Part shown: piece by piece, positions 23,837 to 35,894 of the stretch
Position numbering within the stretch: the first letter of the stretch is position 1
Layout: every line of letters begins with the position of its first letter
Source: Ailanthus altissimus
Taxonomy: Eukaryota; Streptophyta; Magnoliopsida; Sapindales; Simaroubaceae
DNA: 64,000 nucleotides
NCBI GenBank assembly: GCA_946807835.1
Contig: CAMPEX010000001.1
Coordinates: forward strand, 1,813,001 to 1,877,000
Direction of reading: 5' to 3'
The notes under the pieces: model-generated
Database searches by the model: none
What the model saw: only the letters and a program-made list of their open reading frames with translations
Told to the model about the DNA's origin: nothing
Program-made: the position numbers and the translations under genes

Positions 23837-26607
23837 TGTAATATCCAATCCCTATTAGTAGTATTGGCGCCTAGATTTCGGTATAGAACAAATAAGACAC
23901 CGTAGGGTTACTCGATTTTAACCCTATTAGAAATATTCCCTTTATAGTGCACGTGAGAGATATTAAACCTAATTTGGTAATTTCACACTCGATCGGTGCG
24001 CCGGATGACCCTAGAATATTTTCAGAATTTTTTTCTATTGGCTTGGAAAAGAAAATTCTAATTTACTACATGAATTTCCATTTAAGGTTATGAATGGAAC
24101 AAGCCTTTGTTGAGAAATATAATCCATATATTAGAGAATGGACCAATTAGAAGAAATCTCATGGATTGCCAAGTTAGAAGTTCTAGTTAGTTCTTTGAAC
24201 TATTCTAACTAGATAGTTACAAATGAACTAATTACATAATTAGTTTTTAACTAATGGCAAATTAGAAGTTTTAAGTAAGTTGAAGGGCAAAATGGTAAAT
24301 TGAGGGAGCACTATATATATGTTAGAAGTGTGTAGAAATTTGAAGAGAGATCAAAATCAACACTTAGCCAAAAAAAGAGAGAAATTCGAGCTTCAAAGGG
24401 GGGTGCTGCTACAGTGACTATTCAAGTTTTTTTTCATGATTTTTCATGTGTAATCAAGCCAAATTAAGGTTACAAACCCATCCCTAAGTTCAATTGAAGT
24501 CTCTATTAGTGAAAATTCAAGAAAAAGAGGTAAGAAAAGCATCTTTTATGAGTTTGATAAGTGAGATTTCAAGAATGTTTTAATTGATGTTCTTATGTGT
24601 ATTCTTGGCTTAGATTGAGTTGAATTCTAGTTTGGAGCTTGAAGGAGTCATCAATTTGAAGAAATTGACAAGGTGAGAATTAGGGTTTTTGGTGATTTTG
24701 TTGTAGAGACTTCAATTGATTGTAATTAGGGCTTTAGAATGAAATTGGCATGATTTTGTTGTAATTGGAACAAGAAATTGAGAAAAGGAATGTGTTGGAA
24801 CCTAGGGTGAAATTCTGCCACTTTAGGGAAGTTAAGAATTGAGTGGTGTTTTGATTGAATTGTTGTGTGTAAATGATGCATTTTGTGAATTGAATGTAAA
24901 TGTTTGATGAAAAAAACCCAAAAATGAAGAAAATGGGACATAATTGTCCATGTTAGAAAGGTGAAGGGCAAGTATGTCCAATCAAATGATAAGGTGTTCA
25001 ATAATTATCAGGGCGCCGGATGGTGAGTTAGTTTCGATTATGGCTCCGTAACTAAAATCGGAAAGTAGTTTACATCCGGGCTTTGTATGCCGATTAGGGC
25101 ATTTAGTAGTTAAATGAGATTCTAGTGTTCGATTTGGTTCTAAATGTCATTTATGGCGCGTAGGTGAGGATAACCGAGAGCGTTAACGGGAGCAGGAATC
25201 GGGAGCGAAATTGAGCGCGGAGCGATTGTGAGTGGAAATCTGCCATTTCTTTTACTTTTCGGTTATTATGTTTTCGCACAATGACTATGTATGTTTTATG
25301 AGCTTTCGATGCATAAACATGATTTATGATCTTGATATATTCATAGACATGCTTTTACATGATCGATTTGTGAAACAGTTTTAAAATTTCTGCATTTGTT
25401 TTAAGGCCATTGGTACCCTCAGATTATAGTGGTGATGATTGTATTAGACCCGGCCGGTATATCCCGTGCATATGGGCAGGTCTTGGGGGTGTGTCACTAA
25501 CTCCGAAAAGTCGGGATGTCGAGTCATGTGAGTCGCTCTATGTGTACGGGATATTGTCTCGCTATATGCATGTGATGTAGGATTCCGCTGCGCAGCCAGT
25601 GAGATGTCTTGAGATGTCACTGTGGGTGTTGCTAGTTGAGGTGCCCCATGACCTACTCACGTATGCGGTGCTAATTGAGTCGCTGCGTGGGTATAGAGCT
25701 TTAGGGTTACCATGGTACAGTTTAGAAAGAAAATGGTCAAGCGAAGATTTTACTAGTTTTCGATTTACCGATAGCATTTATGCATTTATATGCACACAGC
25801 AGTTATTATGTTATACAGATTCTGAATATAGTTTTCCAAAGATGTAGATAAAACCCGCTCGGCAAGATTTCATTAGCATATGATATTAGAAACCGTTTTA
25901 CAATTTTACATCCGTTTTAGAAGCATAATTTCTGCATGTACTTTAGAAATTGCTATCTTTGTATAATATTCTTGTAATTGAATTCTCATTTACACTCACT
26001 GAGCTCTTTTAGCTCACTCGTTTTATGTTTTATGTTTTAAACCCCTTTCCCAGGTGCAGGTCTCAGAACGCCAGCTGCTGATTCTCCTATCGCCGAGTAG
26101 TGAGCCGAATCCAAAGATAATTTTTGTACATGTAAATGTGCTAATAGCACTCTTTACTTTATGCATAATAGTTGTAGGCATGTATATTTGTAAGTATGTG
26201 TTGGATCAAGAAGAAGAGATTTCCAGTTTATGATGATCGTTTTTACTTTTTATGATTCTGCTTATTTTGTGATTTAACGAAATAATTGAGTTGTGTTGGA
26301 TTTGATTTGAAAAGGACCGGAGGTCCGAATTGGTAGAATTGAGATGTGTTGGAATTAGAAGTGAAATTTCTTTGCAGGTTTATATGGATTTTCCGAAAAA
26401 CAGGGGAAACTCTGTCCGTTTGTTTTTAAAACTAAGATGTCGTTTTCATTTATGTTACTAGATCTTCTTAGTAGTAACAAGAATTAAAAAGGGGTTCGCC
26501 TCGTGAAATTTCTTAACTTACCCAGTTAGGTTCGGAGGAACTTCCATCGGGGTGCCAGGCAGGGCCGCTGGGATCTATTGTAGAGGGTCTCGGGTCAGAT
26601 CCTGTCA
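23837..26607 (+). repeat. T1: Tekay/Del-like gypsy solo LTR (2771 bp)
   Basis: TGTAATATCC...CCTGTCA, bounded by a perfect 5-bp duplication GCTTA (23832-23836, 26608-26612). It lies inside the RT gene of B, in the opposite orientation. It aligns along its length with T2 (50589-53371). A TATA run is at 24312-24320. Assignment to a Tekay/Del-type chromovirus LTR rests on length and termini as I know them; there is no internal coding region to confirm it. Open stretches inside it follow no known protein. Confidence 0.88.
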
Positions 26608-27240
26608 GCTTAAGTTTATAAACTAGACTTTTTTAGTTTGCATACAAGACCAAAAGAAAGGCTGGATGCAAAACCTTTAAGCTATTCTATAAATATCTCA
26701 TCCTTGAGATATCCATTCAGGAACGCCTTTTTTACATTCATATGCCAAATTTCAAAGTAATAGTACATAGCAATTGCCAATAATATCCTTATTGACTTAA
26801 GCATTGTAACTGGTGCAAATGCTTCTTCAAAATCGATCCTTGATCATTGAGTATAACCTTTTGCTACCAGATGAGCCTTGAAGGTCTCTACCATTCCATT
26901 AGGTCCATGCTTCCACTTGTAAACTCATTTACAGTCGATAGAAACTATTCTTTCGGGAAGCTCAACCAAGTCCCAAACTTGGTTTTGATGCATAAAGTCA
27001 ATTTTGGATTTTATGGCATCTTGCCATTTTCCTGAATCTATATCTAATATTGCTTTTCTGTAGGTTAAAGAATCAATTTCTTCCACTAAGAGAACCTCCG
27101 CGGTACCTTAGGTATCATACCATACCTTTTAGGTTGCCTCAATATCCTTTATGACCTACGCAGACAGTGTATAAAAGGTAATTTTCTCAATTGAGCCCGT
27201 GGTTCTATCTGTGGTTCATTCTAATTGACTTCATCAAAAT
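26608..27240 (-). pseudogene. pol: Copia B reverse transcriptase, N-terminal half
   Basis: Minus-strand translation gives KWQDAIKSKID-like, CKW-KHGPNG and KKAFLNGYLKDEIFIE blocks, as in C (47633-48371), where they read more clearly. It has several stops and frame changes. T1 separates it from the catalytic half at the LKKSIYGLKQA region. Confidence 0.78.
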
Positions 27241-28300
27241 TAATCTTCCTACAATCCATGAGAAATTGTTTTTCTAAGAAAGTGGCATTTTGAATAATGA
27301 ACACATTTCGTTTATCTGGATTATAGAACTGGTATCCTATTGAGATCATATGATAACTAATGAACCGATACTTATACCCCCTAGGTATAAGTTTATCCTG
27401 TTATGTAACTTTTACTAAGAAGGACAACTCTAAATCTTAAAATATTTAAGACTTGGATTCCTTACAATCCACATCTCATGAGGAGTAGAGGGAATGACTT
27501 TAGACAGAACTTTGTTCAATACATGAGCAGAGGTATATAAAGCATAGTCTCAAAGATATTCAGGAAGATCGGTGAAGCTCATCATCGATTAGACCATATT
27601 TAATAAAGTTCGATTCCTTCTCTCCGAAACACGATTGTGCTGTGGAGTAGCAGAAGGACTATATTGATGGAGAAATCTATTCTTCTTTAAATAATTCAGA
27701 AATTCATTGCCTATGTATTCTCTGCCTCGATCTGATCAAAGACATTTGACATATATACCGTTTTGTTTCTCTACTTCAAGTTTAAATTTTTTGGATTTCA
27801 AAGATGTTAGACTTATGTCTCATAAGAAACACATACTCATATCATAACAAATCATCGATGGAGGTTACGAAGTATTAAAATTCATCAATAGCAGCTTAAT
27901 TTATTAGACTACATACATCACTATGTATAAGTTCTAATAAACTACTGGCACGGTGTCCAACACCAGTAAAAGGAGATTTGGTCATTTTCTATTGAATATA
28001 TGATTCACAAACTGGATAAAATTCTATGGTCAAATAAGGTAGTCGAGTATCCTTAATTAGATGAGATAAGCATTGAACGCCTATATGACCCAATCTCATA
28101 TGCCACAATTCTGTTTCATTTAAAGTTCCCGAACTATTAGCTTCGTATACATGTACATTTATGACATTTTGTGTTGTATTCAATATATAATGATTATTAA
28201 TTAACTGAAAATTAGCTATCAAAACATTATGTATATTATATACATATAAGGAACGATTTCGTATATATATATATATAATAACCCTCACTGTCAAATACAG
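27241..28300 (-). pseudogene. pol: Copia B integrase
   Basis: The 28294-27989 frame contains ETELWHMRLGHIGVQCLSHL and ends CESYIQ, the zinc-binding HHCC region preceding the copia core. Downstream (27990-27240) the catalytic core is only visible as short islands around the RSDRG-EY and QHNRVSERRN blocks on different frames. Heavily mutated. Confidence 0.75.
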
Positions 28301-28660
28301 AAAGGGATACTATTTATCTTAACATACTAGGTACATAAAGACAATTATACTATACTATAGTTTTATTACATGAGAGATGTAAATCAAAATGTCCCACAAC
28401 CTCAATCTGAAGAAAATCTCCATTTCCAACATGAAGCTAAATCTCTCCTAGCTGCAACAGTCTAACTTTCCTCAGACCCTGCAACATATTACAGATGTGA
28501 GAAAGAGAAGTAATATCCAATACCTAGTCAGAATTAGCATCATATGCTAAAGAAAAGTCAATAATAGGTAAGCATATACTTGATGGATTCTTCTTTACTG
28601 AGGAAATGTATTTTTAACAATTTTTCTTTTAGTCTTTCCTCGCCACAGTGGAAATACTTT
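28301..28660 (-). pseudogene. pol: Copia B zinc knuckle and protease remnant
   Basis: Minus-strand islands include a knuckle-like YFHCGEER near 28650, LQGLRKVRLLQLGEI and VGNGDFLQIEVVGHFDL, which parallel the better copy in C. The aspartic active site itself is unreadable here. Confidence 0.65.
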
Positions 28661-28674
28661 CCTTTTTCTTTCTT

Positions 28675-29400
28675 CTATGGTTTGGATATGGATCGCCTTT
28701 GAGGACCAATCCTGGGTGTCTGCCTCACTTTCTTTTTCTTCTTTTCTTTAGGCTTCTCTGAAGCCCTAGGGACAGAAGATGTAGCACACTGAACAAAGAG
28801 GTACAATCCTACCTTGTTCATATCATCTTCTACTGTCTTCAATATGTTATGAAGTTCAGCATAAAATGAGGTCATTGCTTGCATATTAAAGTTCATTAGG
28901 AATTATTTGAAAGACCTCGAAAGCGACTGGAGAATCAAACTATTCCCCAGATATTTGTTCAACGTAATATCCATTATCTCTAACATCTTAATTATAGAAA
29001 TCATATTGAGGACATAGAGACTAACTGGGCTGCCCTCAGAAAGTGTACACTTAAAAAGTGATTTAGCAACCCTATATGCCTCAACCTGAGGATGATCGCC
29101 AAACAGCTCCATCAAATGGAGCATAATGTAAAAGCATCATCCATATGAGCATGCTCTCTCTGTAAACTTATTGACATAAAGGCAAGGACGTAAGAGTTAA
29201 CTTTTAAATCATCATCCAGCTATTTATGATAAGTCACCCTATTCTCTGGGGCGGCTTTATCAAAAATTCCTGTGGGCATATGCTAATCTATCACATATCT
29301 AAGTTTTTCAGAATCGAAAACAATTCTCAGATTCATTAATCAGTCTTTATAGTTTTCTGTGCCTTGAAGTTGGTTCGCATCCAATATGTGTGCCAACAAT
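28675..29400 (-). pseudogene. gag: Copia B gag
   Basis: Two open stretches (29124-28903 and 28896-28675) encode MLHLMELFGDHPQVEAYRVA, LSEGSPVSLYVLNMISII and ILQSLSRSF, typical of copia gag (UBN2-type). A basic KPKEKKKKKVRQ tail leads to the zinc knuckle. The N-terminal part (29400-29125) aligns with the C copy at 50588-50304 but has stops. Confidence 0.8.
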
Positions 29401-29634
29401 TAGATCATGCCATTTTATTTTTACAAGTGAAAATAAGAGATGTTAGCGAAAAATAAATATTTCAATCGCTAATTTTTTTAAGATTAAGGATATAATCAAA
29501 TTATACATATTTAAATCTAAAACATTCCCCCACTACTTTACATAATCCCCTAAATCTCTCAAAAGAGAAAATGACGAATTTAAATTCTTTAAATTGTATA
29601 GCAGGAAGTAGATCTATTTGGCATTTTACTTCAG

Positions 29635-29897
29635 CCTCACACCTTAGCAATATTGGCCATTGTAAAATCTAAAAGGTAGACAACTCTTATCAATTGCATC
29701 TCATACAACTCTTATGATCAATTCTAAATACACATTATCTTCATACTTTAGCAAAATTGGATAAGTGTATTTCAGATTAACTTGTCAATGATCAAATATA
29801 TGTTACTGATACTTCTCTTACATTTTAGCAATATTAAGCAATATGTTCATAGTCCAAATCACACAGACTAAATCCCTCACAGTTTAGCTATATTAGG
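29635..29897 (-). repeat. Four-copy leader motif, copy set of B (degenerate)
   Basis: Plus-strand copies start at 29635 (CCTCACACCTTAGCAATATT), 29738, 29814 and 29875, with steps of 103, 76 and 61 bp. The family consensus is CTCACGCTGTAGCAATATTG. The 103 and 76 steps equal those in C and D. Confidence 0.8.
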
Positions 29898-30294
29898 AAA
29901 GATCGATATCACTTGACTAATATGGTATTGACAAGATGGAACAACGTCTAACATTATCTCATAATGGTACACTATTCTATCTTATTAAGAAAGATTACTT
30001 AATTCTATCCTCAACTCATGAGGCCGTGATTGTTAATTACGCATTTGTTTTATGCAAATACAACTAACCTTTACTAGTATGGCTCCTATTGTATTACCAA
30101 CACAAGCAATTGACCCACAATATTTATCATATTTATAAGAATTATAAATTACCAAAAATAAATAATTTATTTTTAAGCTCTTAAAAAATAAATATTTGGA
30201 GTAATCGGCGTAATTACGACTTTTATATGTTCTAAGAATTGCAATATTAAAGGTCCAGCCTCTAGTGTCGCAGAACCAACCTAAACACACTACG

Positions 30295-30318
30295 GTGCTA
30301 GGGCCTCTACCCTAGCAC
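30295..30318. repeat. GC-rich inverted repeat near the B primer site
   Basis: GTGCTAGGG - CCTCTA - CCCTAGCAC: a perfect 9-bp stem with a 6-nt loop, about 130 nt downstream of the primer site in the sense direction. It occupies the place of the longer dyad arrays in C and D. Confidence 0.75.
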
Positions 30319-30450
30319 TGCGGTATCATTTTCAGTTACGTTTTGATTATGAATTTTGTTTCAACACTTGAAACATATAATCAATAGAGTCGAAAAATTG
30401 AATTATGCCACATACACTCTAAATCTAAGCACAAATAGCATACAACACAG

Positions 30451-30463
30451 TGTTCTGATACCA
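30451..30463 (-). other. Primer binding site of copia B (tRNA-Met)
   Basis: On the minus strand TGGTATCAGAACA follows the 5' LTR end by about 5 nt; it matches TGGTATCAGAGCC except near its end. Confidence 0.82.
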
Positions 30464-31979
30464 ATTTTTATTGGTGTTGTGTGCGTGCGCATTGTGTTAC
30501 AGGGTGAATATATACATTTTAAACAATTTAAATATTACATGTCTCACATACAACGCAACAAAAATATAATATACAATACTCTCTTATTACATTAATGAGA
30601 TTAAGAGACTCACCCTTGAAGCGTACTTTAGCAATTCTAGTTGGAGAACTTGGTGGGCTTCCTCAAGATAGAATTGTAGCTTTCCCTTCAAAATATTTGA
30701 TGTAACTCTTACTTCCAATAAATTTTTGTCTCTCGGCCTATTAAGGTTAACACTTTACCTCTAAAGAAGCTGAAGTAATTCACACTGAATTCCTTTATCA
30801 CATTTATAGGGAAACTCTGCCTCTTATTCAACCAATCACAAGTCATTAACGTGACAAGTGTTTCGTGATGAGTAGAAAAATAAATTGCTTACTTAATTCA
30901 TTTACCTCGGTAGCCAATTATGGAGGCAATTGGTGGCTAAATTCACACTATCTCTTGCTTCATAAATTGATGCATTCAATTTGAATACATGCCATACCTT
31001 GTATGTTTTGAATTGAATCCAATCCAATTCAATTGCTTTTGTTAATGGCCAATAAAAATTAAACTTATAAAAATTGTTTTAGTTTTAACCTATGCAAATA
31101 AAAAAAATGGCAATCACTTTAATAATAAAGTAATGAATCAAATTCATTTCAATTGGTAATGTAATGGTCGAATTGATTTTTGACTATAAAATAATTATTA
31201 TTATTTTATAACTTTATTTATTAATTTCTAATTTAGTATCTATATAAATTATTGGTATAAATTGAGACATACATTAGGTAGATAAAAGTATTAAGTCTCA
31301 TTTGACACAATCTTGGGACTAACACTTAAACCCTAACTACTCCCTGAGAGACCTTAAAATAAATAAATAACCGTTTGATTTAATTTAAATAAAACAATAA
31401 TAACTTTATTTAAATAGTAGCTATATCCACCCATGCACAATTTAGTGCCATACAAATTATTAGCATAATTTGAGGCATACATTAGGTAGATAAATGTGTC
31501 AAGTCTCACTTTGCATCATCTTGGGTTTAACACTTAAACCCTAACTACTCTCATAGAGACTCTAAAATAAATAAATATTTTTTGAAAACTTCATAGATCG
31601 AACAATTCCATCCAGTTCGCTACCCACATTCTCAATGCATATACTTCATATAGTGAGACTCTCTAGGTTCACACCCATTTTTTCTTACAGAACATTTCTG
31701 TAAGTCCATAACTAATGCCCCCCCCACACACACGTTATAGATAATACAAAATGGCGAGTTAAACCATACAAGTTGAGGTTAATCCATATTTGTACAATCC
31801 CTCTATCATTAATATCAAGAAAAAGAAAAGACATAGATCAACACTGTAAAGTTCCCTATTGCTCAACCATAAACTTATCTCATTGATTCGTATTCCGATA
31901 AACAATATCCTTAAACGCCTTTGCAATATTGTTTATACCACGGGAAACTCTTTCCTGGGTTTATTGCTTATGGCCATAC

Positions 31980-34311
31980 TGTGAGTGATTTTAAACGTAG
32001 GGTGTATACATGTGGGTTTGTGTCTATCATTCAAATATAGCATACATGCGCAGTGGATGAGTAGAATACAAATTTCATAATGATAATAAAAATAAACTTT
32101 ACATGTTATCTCATAAATGTAAAATACTTCAAGATTGAGAAATAGTAACTTGTCAAGCCTTTGGTATATTGTCGAATCGGAGTACCCGCCTTAAGGCAAC
32201 CGGTTCATAATTTTAGTTCCTCAACACGGTGGGCTTGAGGAAGCTATAATAGCAGCGTTTCCAGCAAAGGATTCAACTCTTGAATTCTTATTTCTAGTGT
32301 AAGTGACCAAAAATAGAAGGAAAAATGAAAGAGGTGTTTTTGTGCTCTCAACACTTGAGAGAATATTTAACACTTAGCCTTTCAAAATTCTCTCTACTTC
32401 CCTTAACCCCTTGCACGAATTTTTGATCATTAATTGAGCAACTAATTGCTCTTTTATTTATTTATTTATTATTTTCTTTCATTTTCTCACCTAATGGTAT
32501 CCATTATATTTTTCATTAGTATTTTATTTATTATTATTTTTTATTTTCTCACCTAATGACATCCATCATGTTTGCCATTAGTTTTTGTTTATTATTATTT
32601 ACAATAAACCAAATGAAAATAAAATAAAATGAAAAATCATTTAAATGAACTTAGCCTTAATTTAGGCTAAATGAGAAAACACTTTCTCATTATTAACAAA
32701 CATCTTAAGGCCTACTATTAACAAATGCCACACGTTTATACTTATATTATCATTTAAATAATATTAAACAAATGATTTAATCATATTAAATCATGATAGA
32801 AACACATGCCAATTTAAATAAAAAATTAATTGTTTGATTTCAATTTAAATAATAATATCATATATTATTATTATTATTTTATTCAATAAACATTTTAATG
32901 AATAAAATAATGATATTATTTGTCCAACAGATAAGGTCATTTTGGTAATTTTTAAATCAAACAATAATTGGCTCATATATGCCATGTGTCAACATCCCAT
33001 TGATCAACAGTTAATTCTTAATTAATGATGTACTTAACTCTTAAGTCTTAACATGTGCACGACCGAAGAGAAATCGAAGTAAATGTCTGGTTTGCTAAAA
33101 TTTTCTGGATCGAACTATTTAATCCAGTACGTTGTCCCAGTCCACAACGAGTACACTTCATATTGCGGAACTCTCTAGGTCCACTCCTGATTTGTCAAAC
33201 AAAACTATTCTGTGAGTTTGAGATTGATGCCCCACGCACATGTCACGGATATTACAAATCAGTATAGTAGACCATACAAGTTGAAGTCATAGCATAAACG
33301 TATAATCCTTCCACCAATCATATCCTGGAAGACCAGGATATAGATCACTACCGTTAAATCCTTATGTGCTCATTCATGAACTTATCTCTAAACACGTATC
33401 TTAATAACCAATATATACAAACACTTTTAGAATATTATTTAACCTTGTAGGAAGCTATTTTCCTGGGTTTATTGCTTATGGCCATAAGACTTTCTAAGAT
33501 ACAGTCTCTGAGCATTCGGATATATTAACTCATCTATGTGAGCTGATGGATTCCATATCTGTACACACCGAACTCTATAGACATCAGACCATACCCAGCG
33601 ATACCCAACGGTCACACCATAAAAGGTCTGTGACATGTGTGAAACCAAAGTATGATAGATCACTTACAATTCCACTGTTGTACTCAGGTCAAAGGAGTAC
33701 GTAAACTACTCAACTCGAGAAGACCTTCTATTCACGACTTCATGGGATGTCTATTAAGGTCCTCGTTGAGTCTGTTAAGTATTCAGTCCTTATTGAACAC
33801 CTATATGCTACATGAACTTCCAGTAAGTCCATGGTTAGCTAAGAATACCCATCTAGATCATCTAGGTATAGTATACACTGGTCTATGTAAAATGATTCCA
33901 CTGATAGACCTACATCGGTGAATTAAGACCAGGAACATATAATTTGAGAATAGACTTGCATAATAATATTTCTTAGCACCTATTACAACTCTTGCAACTA
34001 TGTTATTACTAATGTACTCTCACGTTTTTGTACCGTCACAGACAAGATTTTAACTTTTAGACTTCACTGATTAATATAACATGCTAACTCTTTAGCATTT
34101 ATAATTTTCATTAATGCTAACTCTTGGCATTGATCTAAACTTCTTTAGACCCAATATTAACTCATTCAGATCATATAATGTCTGTAGTATCCCAAGCATT
34201 AAACCATTTAATAATAGTAATTAGTGATTTAACAAATAATGAACTGTATAAATATTACAAAATAAGATATTCATACAATAAAGTTATGGCACGTGAGCAT
34301 AAATTCCAATA
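31980..34311 (-). repeat. X-right: copia solo LTR (2332 bp) in the B 5' LTR
   Basis: On the plus strand it runs from TGTGAGTGATTTT to ATTCCAATA, so it is antisense relative to X-left. It is bounded by the perfect duplication CATAC (31975-31979 and 34312-34316). The site is the same position of the B LTR that X-left occupies, where the target there reads CATAA. Confidence 0.9.
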
Positions 34312-35382
34312 CATACGACTTCCTGAAATACAACCTTAAAGCATCTGGATATTTAACTCACCCATATGAGCGAACGGATCCCATATCTACACTCACGGGA
34401 CTCCATGAGCATCAGACCATACCCAGCAACACCCAACGATCAGACTATGAAAGGTCTCTAACATGTGTGGAACCTAAGTATGGTGGATCACTCACAAGCC
34501 TACCGTGGTACTCTGGTATAGGGACCACAAATACTACTCAACTCGAATTGATCTAAACTTCTTTAGACCCAATATTAACTCATTCAGATCATATAATGTC
34601 TGTAGTATCCCAAGCATTGAACCATTTAATAATAGTAATTAGTGATTTAACAAATAATGAACTATATAAATATTACAAAATAAGATATTCATACAATAAA
34701 GGTATGGCACGTGAGCATAAATTCTAACACATACGACTTCCTGAAATACAACCTTAAAGCATCTGGATATTTAACTCACCCATATGAGCGGACGAATCCC
34801 ATATCTACACTCACGGGACTCTATGAGCATCAGACCATACCCAGCAATACCCATCGATCAGACCATGAAAGGTCTCTAACATGTGTGGAACCTAAGTATG
34901 GTGGATCACTCACAAGCCCACCGTGGTACTCTGGTATAGGGACCACAAATACTACTCAACTCGAATTGATCTAAACTTCTTTAGACCCAATATTAACTCA
35001 TTCAGATCATATAATGTCTGTAGTATCCCAAGCATTGAACCATTTAATAATAGTAATTAGTGATTTAACAAATAATGAACTGTATAAATATTACAAAATA
35101 AGATATTCATACAATAAAGGTATGGCACGTGAGCATAAATTCCAACACATACGACTTCCTGAAATACAACCTTAAAGCATCTGGATATTTAACTCACCCA
35201 TATGAGCGGACGGATCCTATATCTACACTCACGGGACTCCATGAGCATCAGACCATACCCAGCAACACCCAACGATCAGACCATGAAAGGTCTCTAACAT
35301 GTGTGGAACCTAAGTATGGTGGATCACTCACAAGCCCACCGTGGTACTCTGGTATAGGGACCACAAATACTACTCAACTCGA
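34129..35382. repeat. Three tandem 418-bp units spanning the X-right/B junction
   Basis: Units begin at 34129, 34547 and 34965. Each holds about 183 bp of the X-right end, the CATAC site and about 235 bp of B LTR. The only long open frames here (87-89 codons starting MSINSNTYDFLKYN) are repeats of each other and an effect of the duplication, not a gene. Copies differ at only a few bases. Confidence 0.95.
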
Positions 35383-35894
35383 AAATAGTCTCTACTGATG
35401 AATTTATGAGATATCCATTTAAGGTCTTCATTGAGTCTTGTTCATTATCTAGTCCTCACTGAATACCTGTATATCTATACGAGCTTTTACTAAGCTAATG
35501 ATCTATTAAGATTAACCATCTGGATAATCTAGATATAGATATATACTTATCTATTATAATTGATTCCACTTGATAAACTCTGCATTGGTGAAAATAGATC
35601 AAGAACATATAATTTGAGAATATACTTGCACAATAAAATTTCCTAGTAACTCTTGTAACTATTTGAAATTATGTCATTGTTAGTACATTTCCAAATTTTG
35701 TTCCATTTTAGATAAGATTCTAACTCTTCAAACCTGATTTGAACTCTTTTAGATCAGTATATTGTCTAAAATATTACAAGCATCTTACCTTAAAAAATAA
35801 TTAGTGATTTAATAAAATATTTATTTATTGCATAAAGTATGAAATTATAATATTCATATAAAATTGGAATAGCACATGAGCACAAATCCCAACA

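Larger units (their letters stand above)
29401..30450 (-). other. Leader of copia B between primer site and gag
   Basis: About 1 kb, AT-rich and apparently non-coding. It contains four copies of the leader motif (29635-29897) and, near the primer site, a GC-rich inverted repeat. A perfect-looking AT-rich spacer fills the rest. The same order is seen in C and D. Confidence 0.65.
18201..35894 (-). mobile_element. Copia element B (antisense), 17.7 kb with nested solo LTRs
   Basis: Antisense gag, protease, integrase, RT and RNase H lie between two LTRs (18201-22706 and 30469-35894). The flanking 5-mers are GAGGG (18196-18200) and AAGGG (35895-35899), a 4-of-5 target duplication within LINE RT. 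Removing solo LTRs X (twice), T1 and the 418-bp repeats leaves a conventional element with LTRs near 2.3 kb. It shares its family with elements C and D. Confidence 0.85.
30469..35894 (-). repeat. 5' LTR of copia B, interrupted by X-right and a 418-bp triplication
   Basis: Minus-strand start TGTTGGGATTTGTGCTC at 35894; end CACCAATA at 30469 (TG/CA terminus mutated to TA). Net of X-right and two surplus 418-bp units it is about 2.3 kb and collinear with the 3' LTR. The poly-C run near 31709 matches the one near 19443. Confidence 0.83.

Noticed and set aside
24726..25001. Possible gene in T1 (91 codons, minus strand)
   Set aside because: The homologous stretch of T2 does not preserve it; it is LTR sequence.
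34293..35398. Three similar 87-89 codon open frames suggesting a small gene family
   Set aside because: They are the same frame repeated by the 418-bp triplication of LTR sequence and have no protein features.
18201..35894. A copia element with truly giant 4.5-5.4 kb LTRs
   Set aside because: Perfect 5-bp duplications around X-left and X-right and the 418-bp triplication account for the excess; net LTR length is about 2.3 kb.
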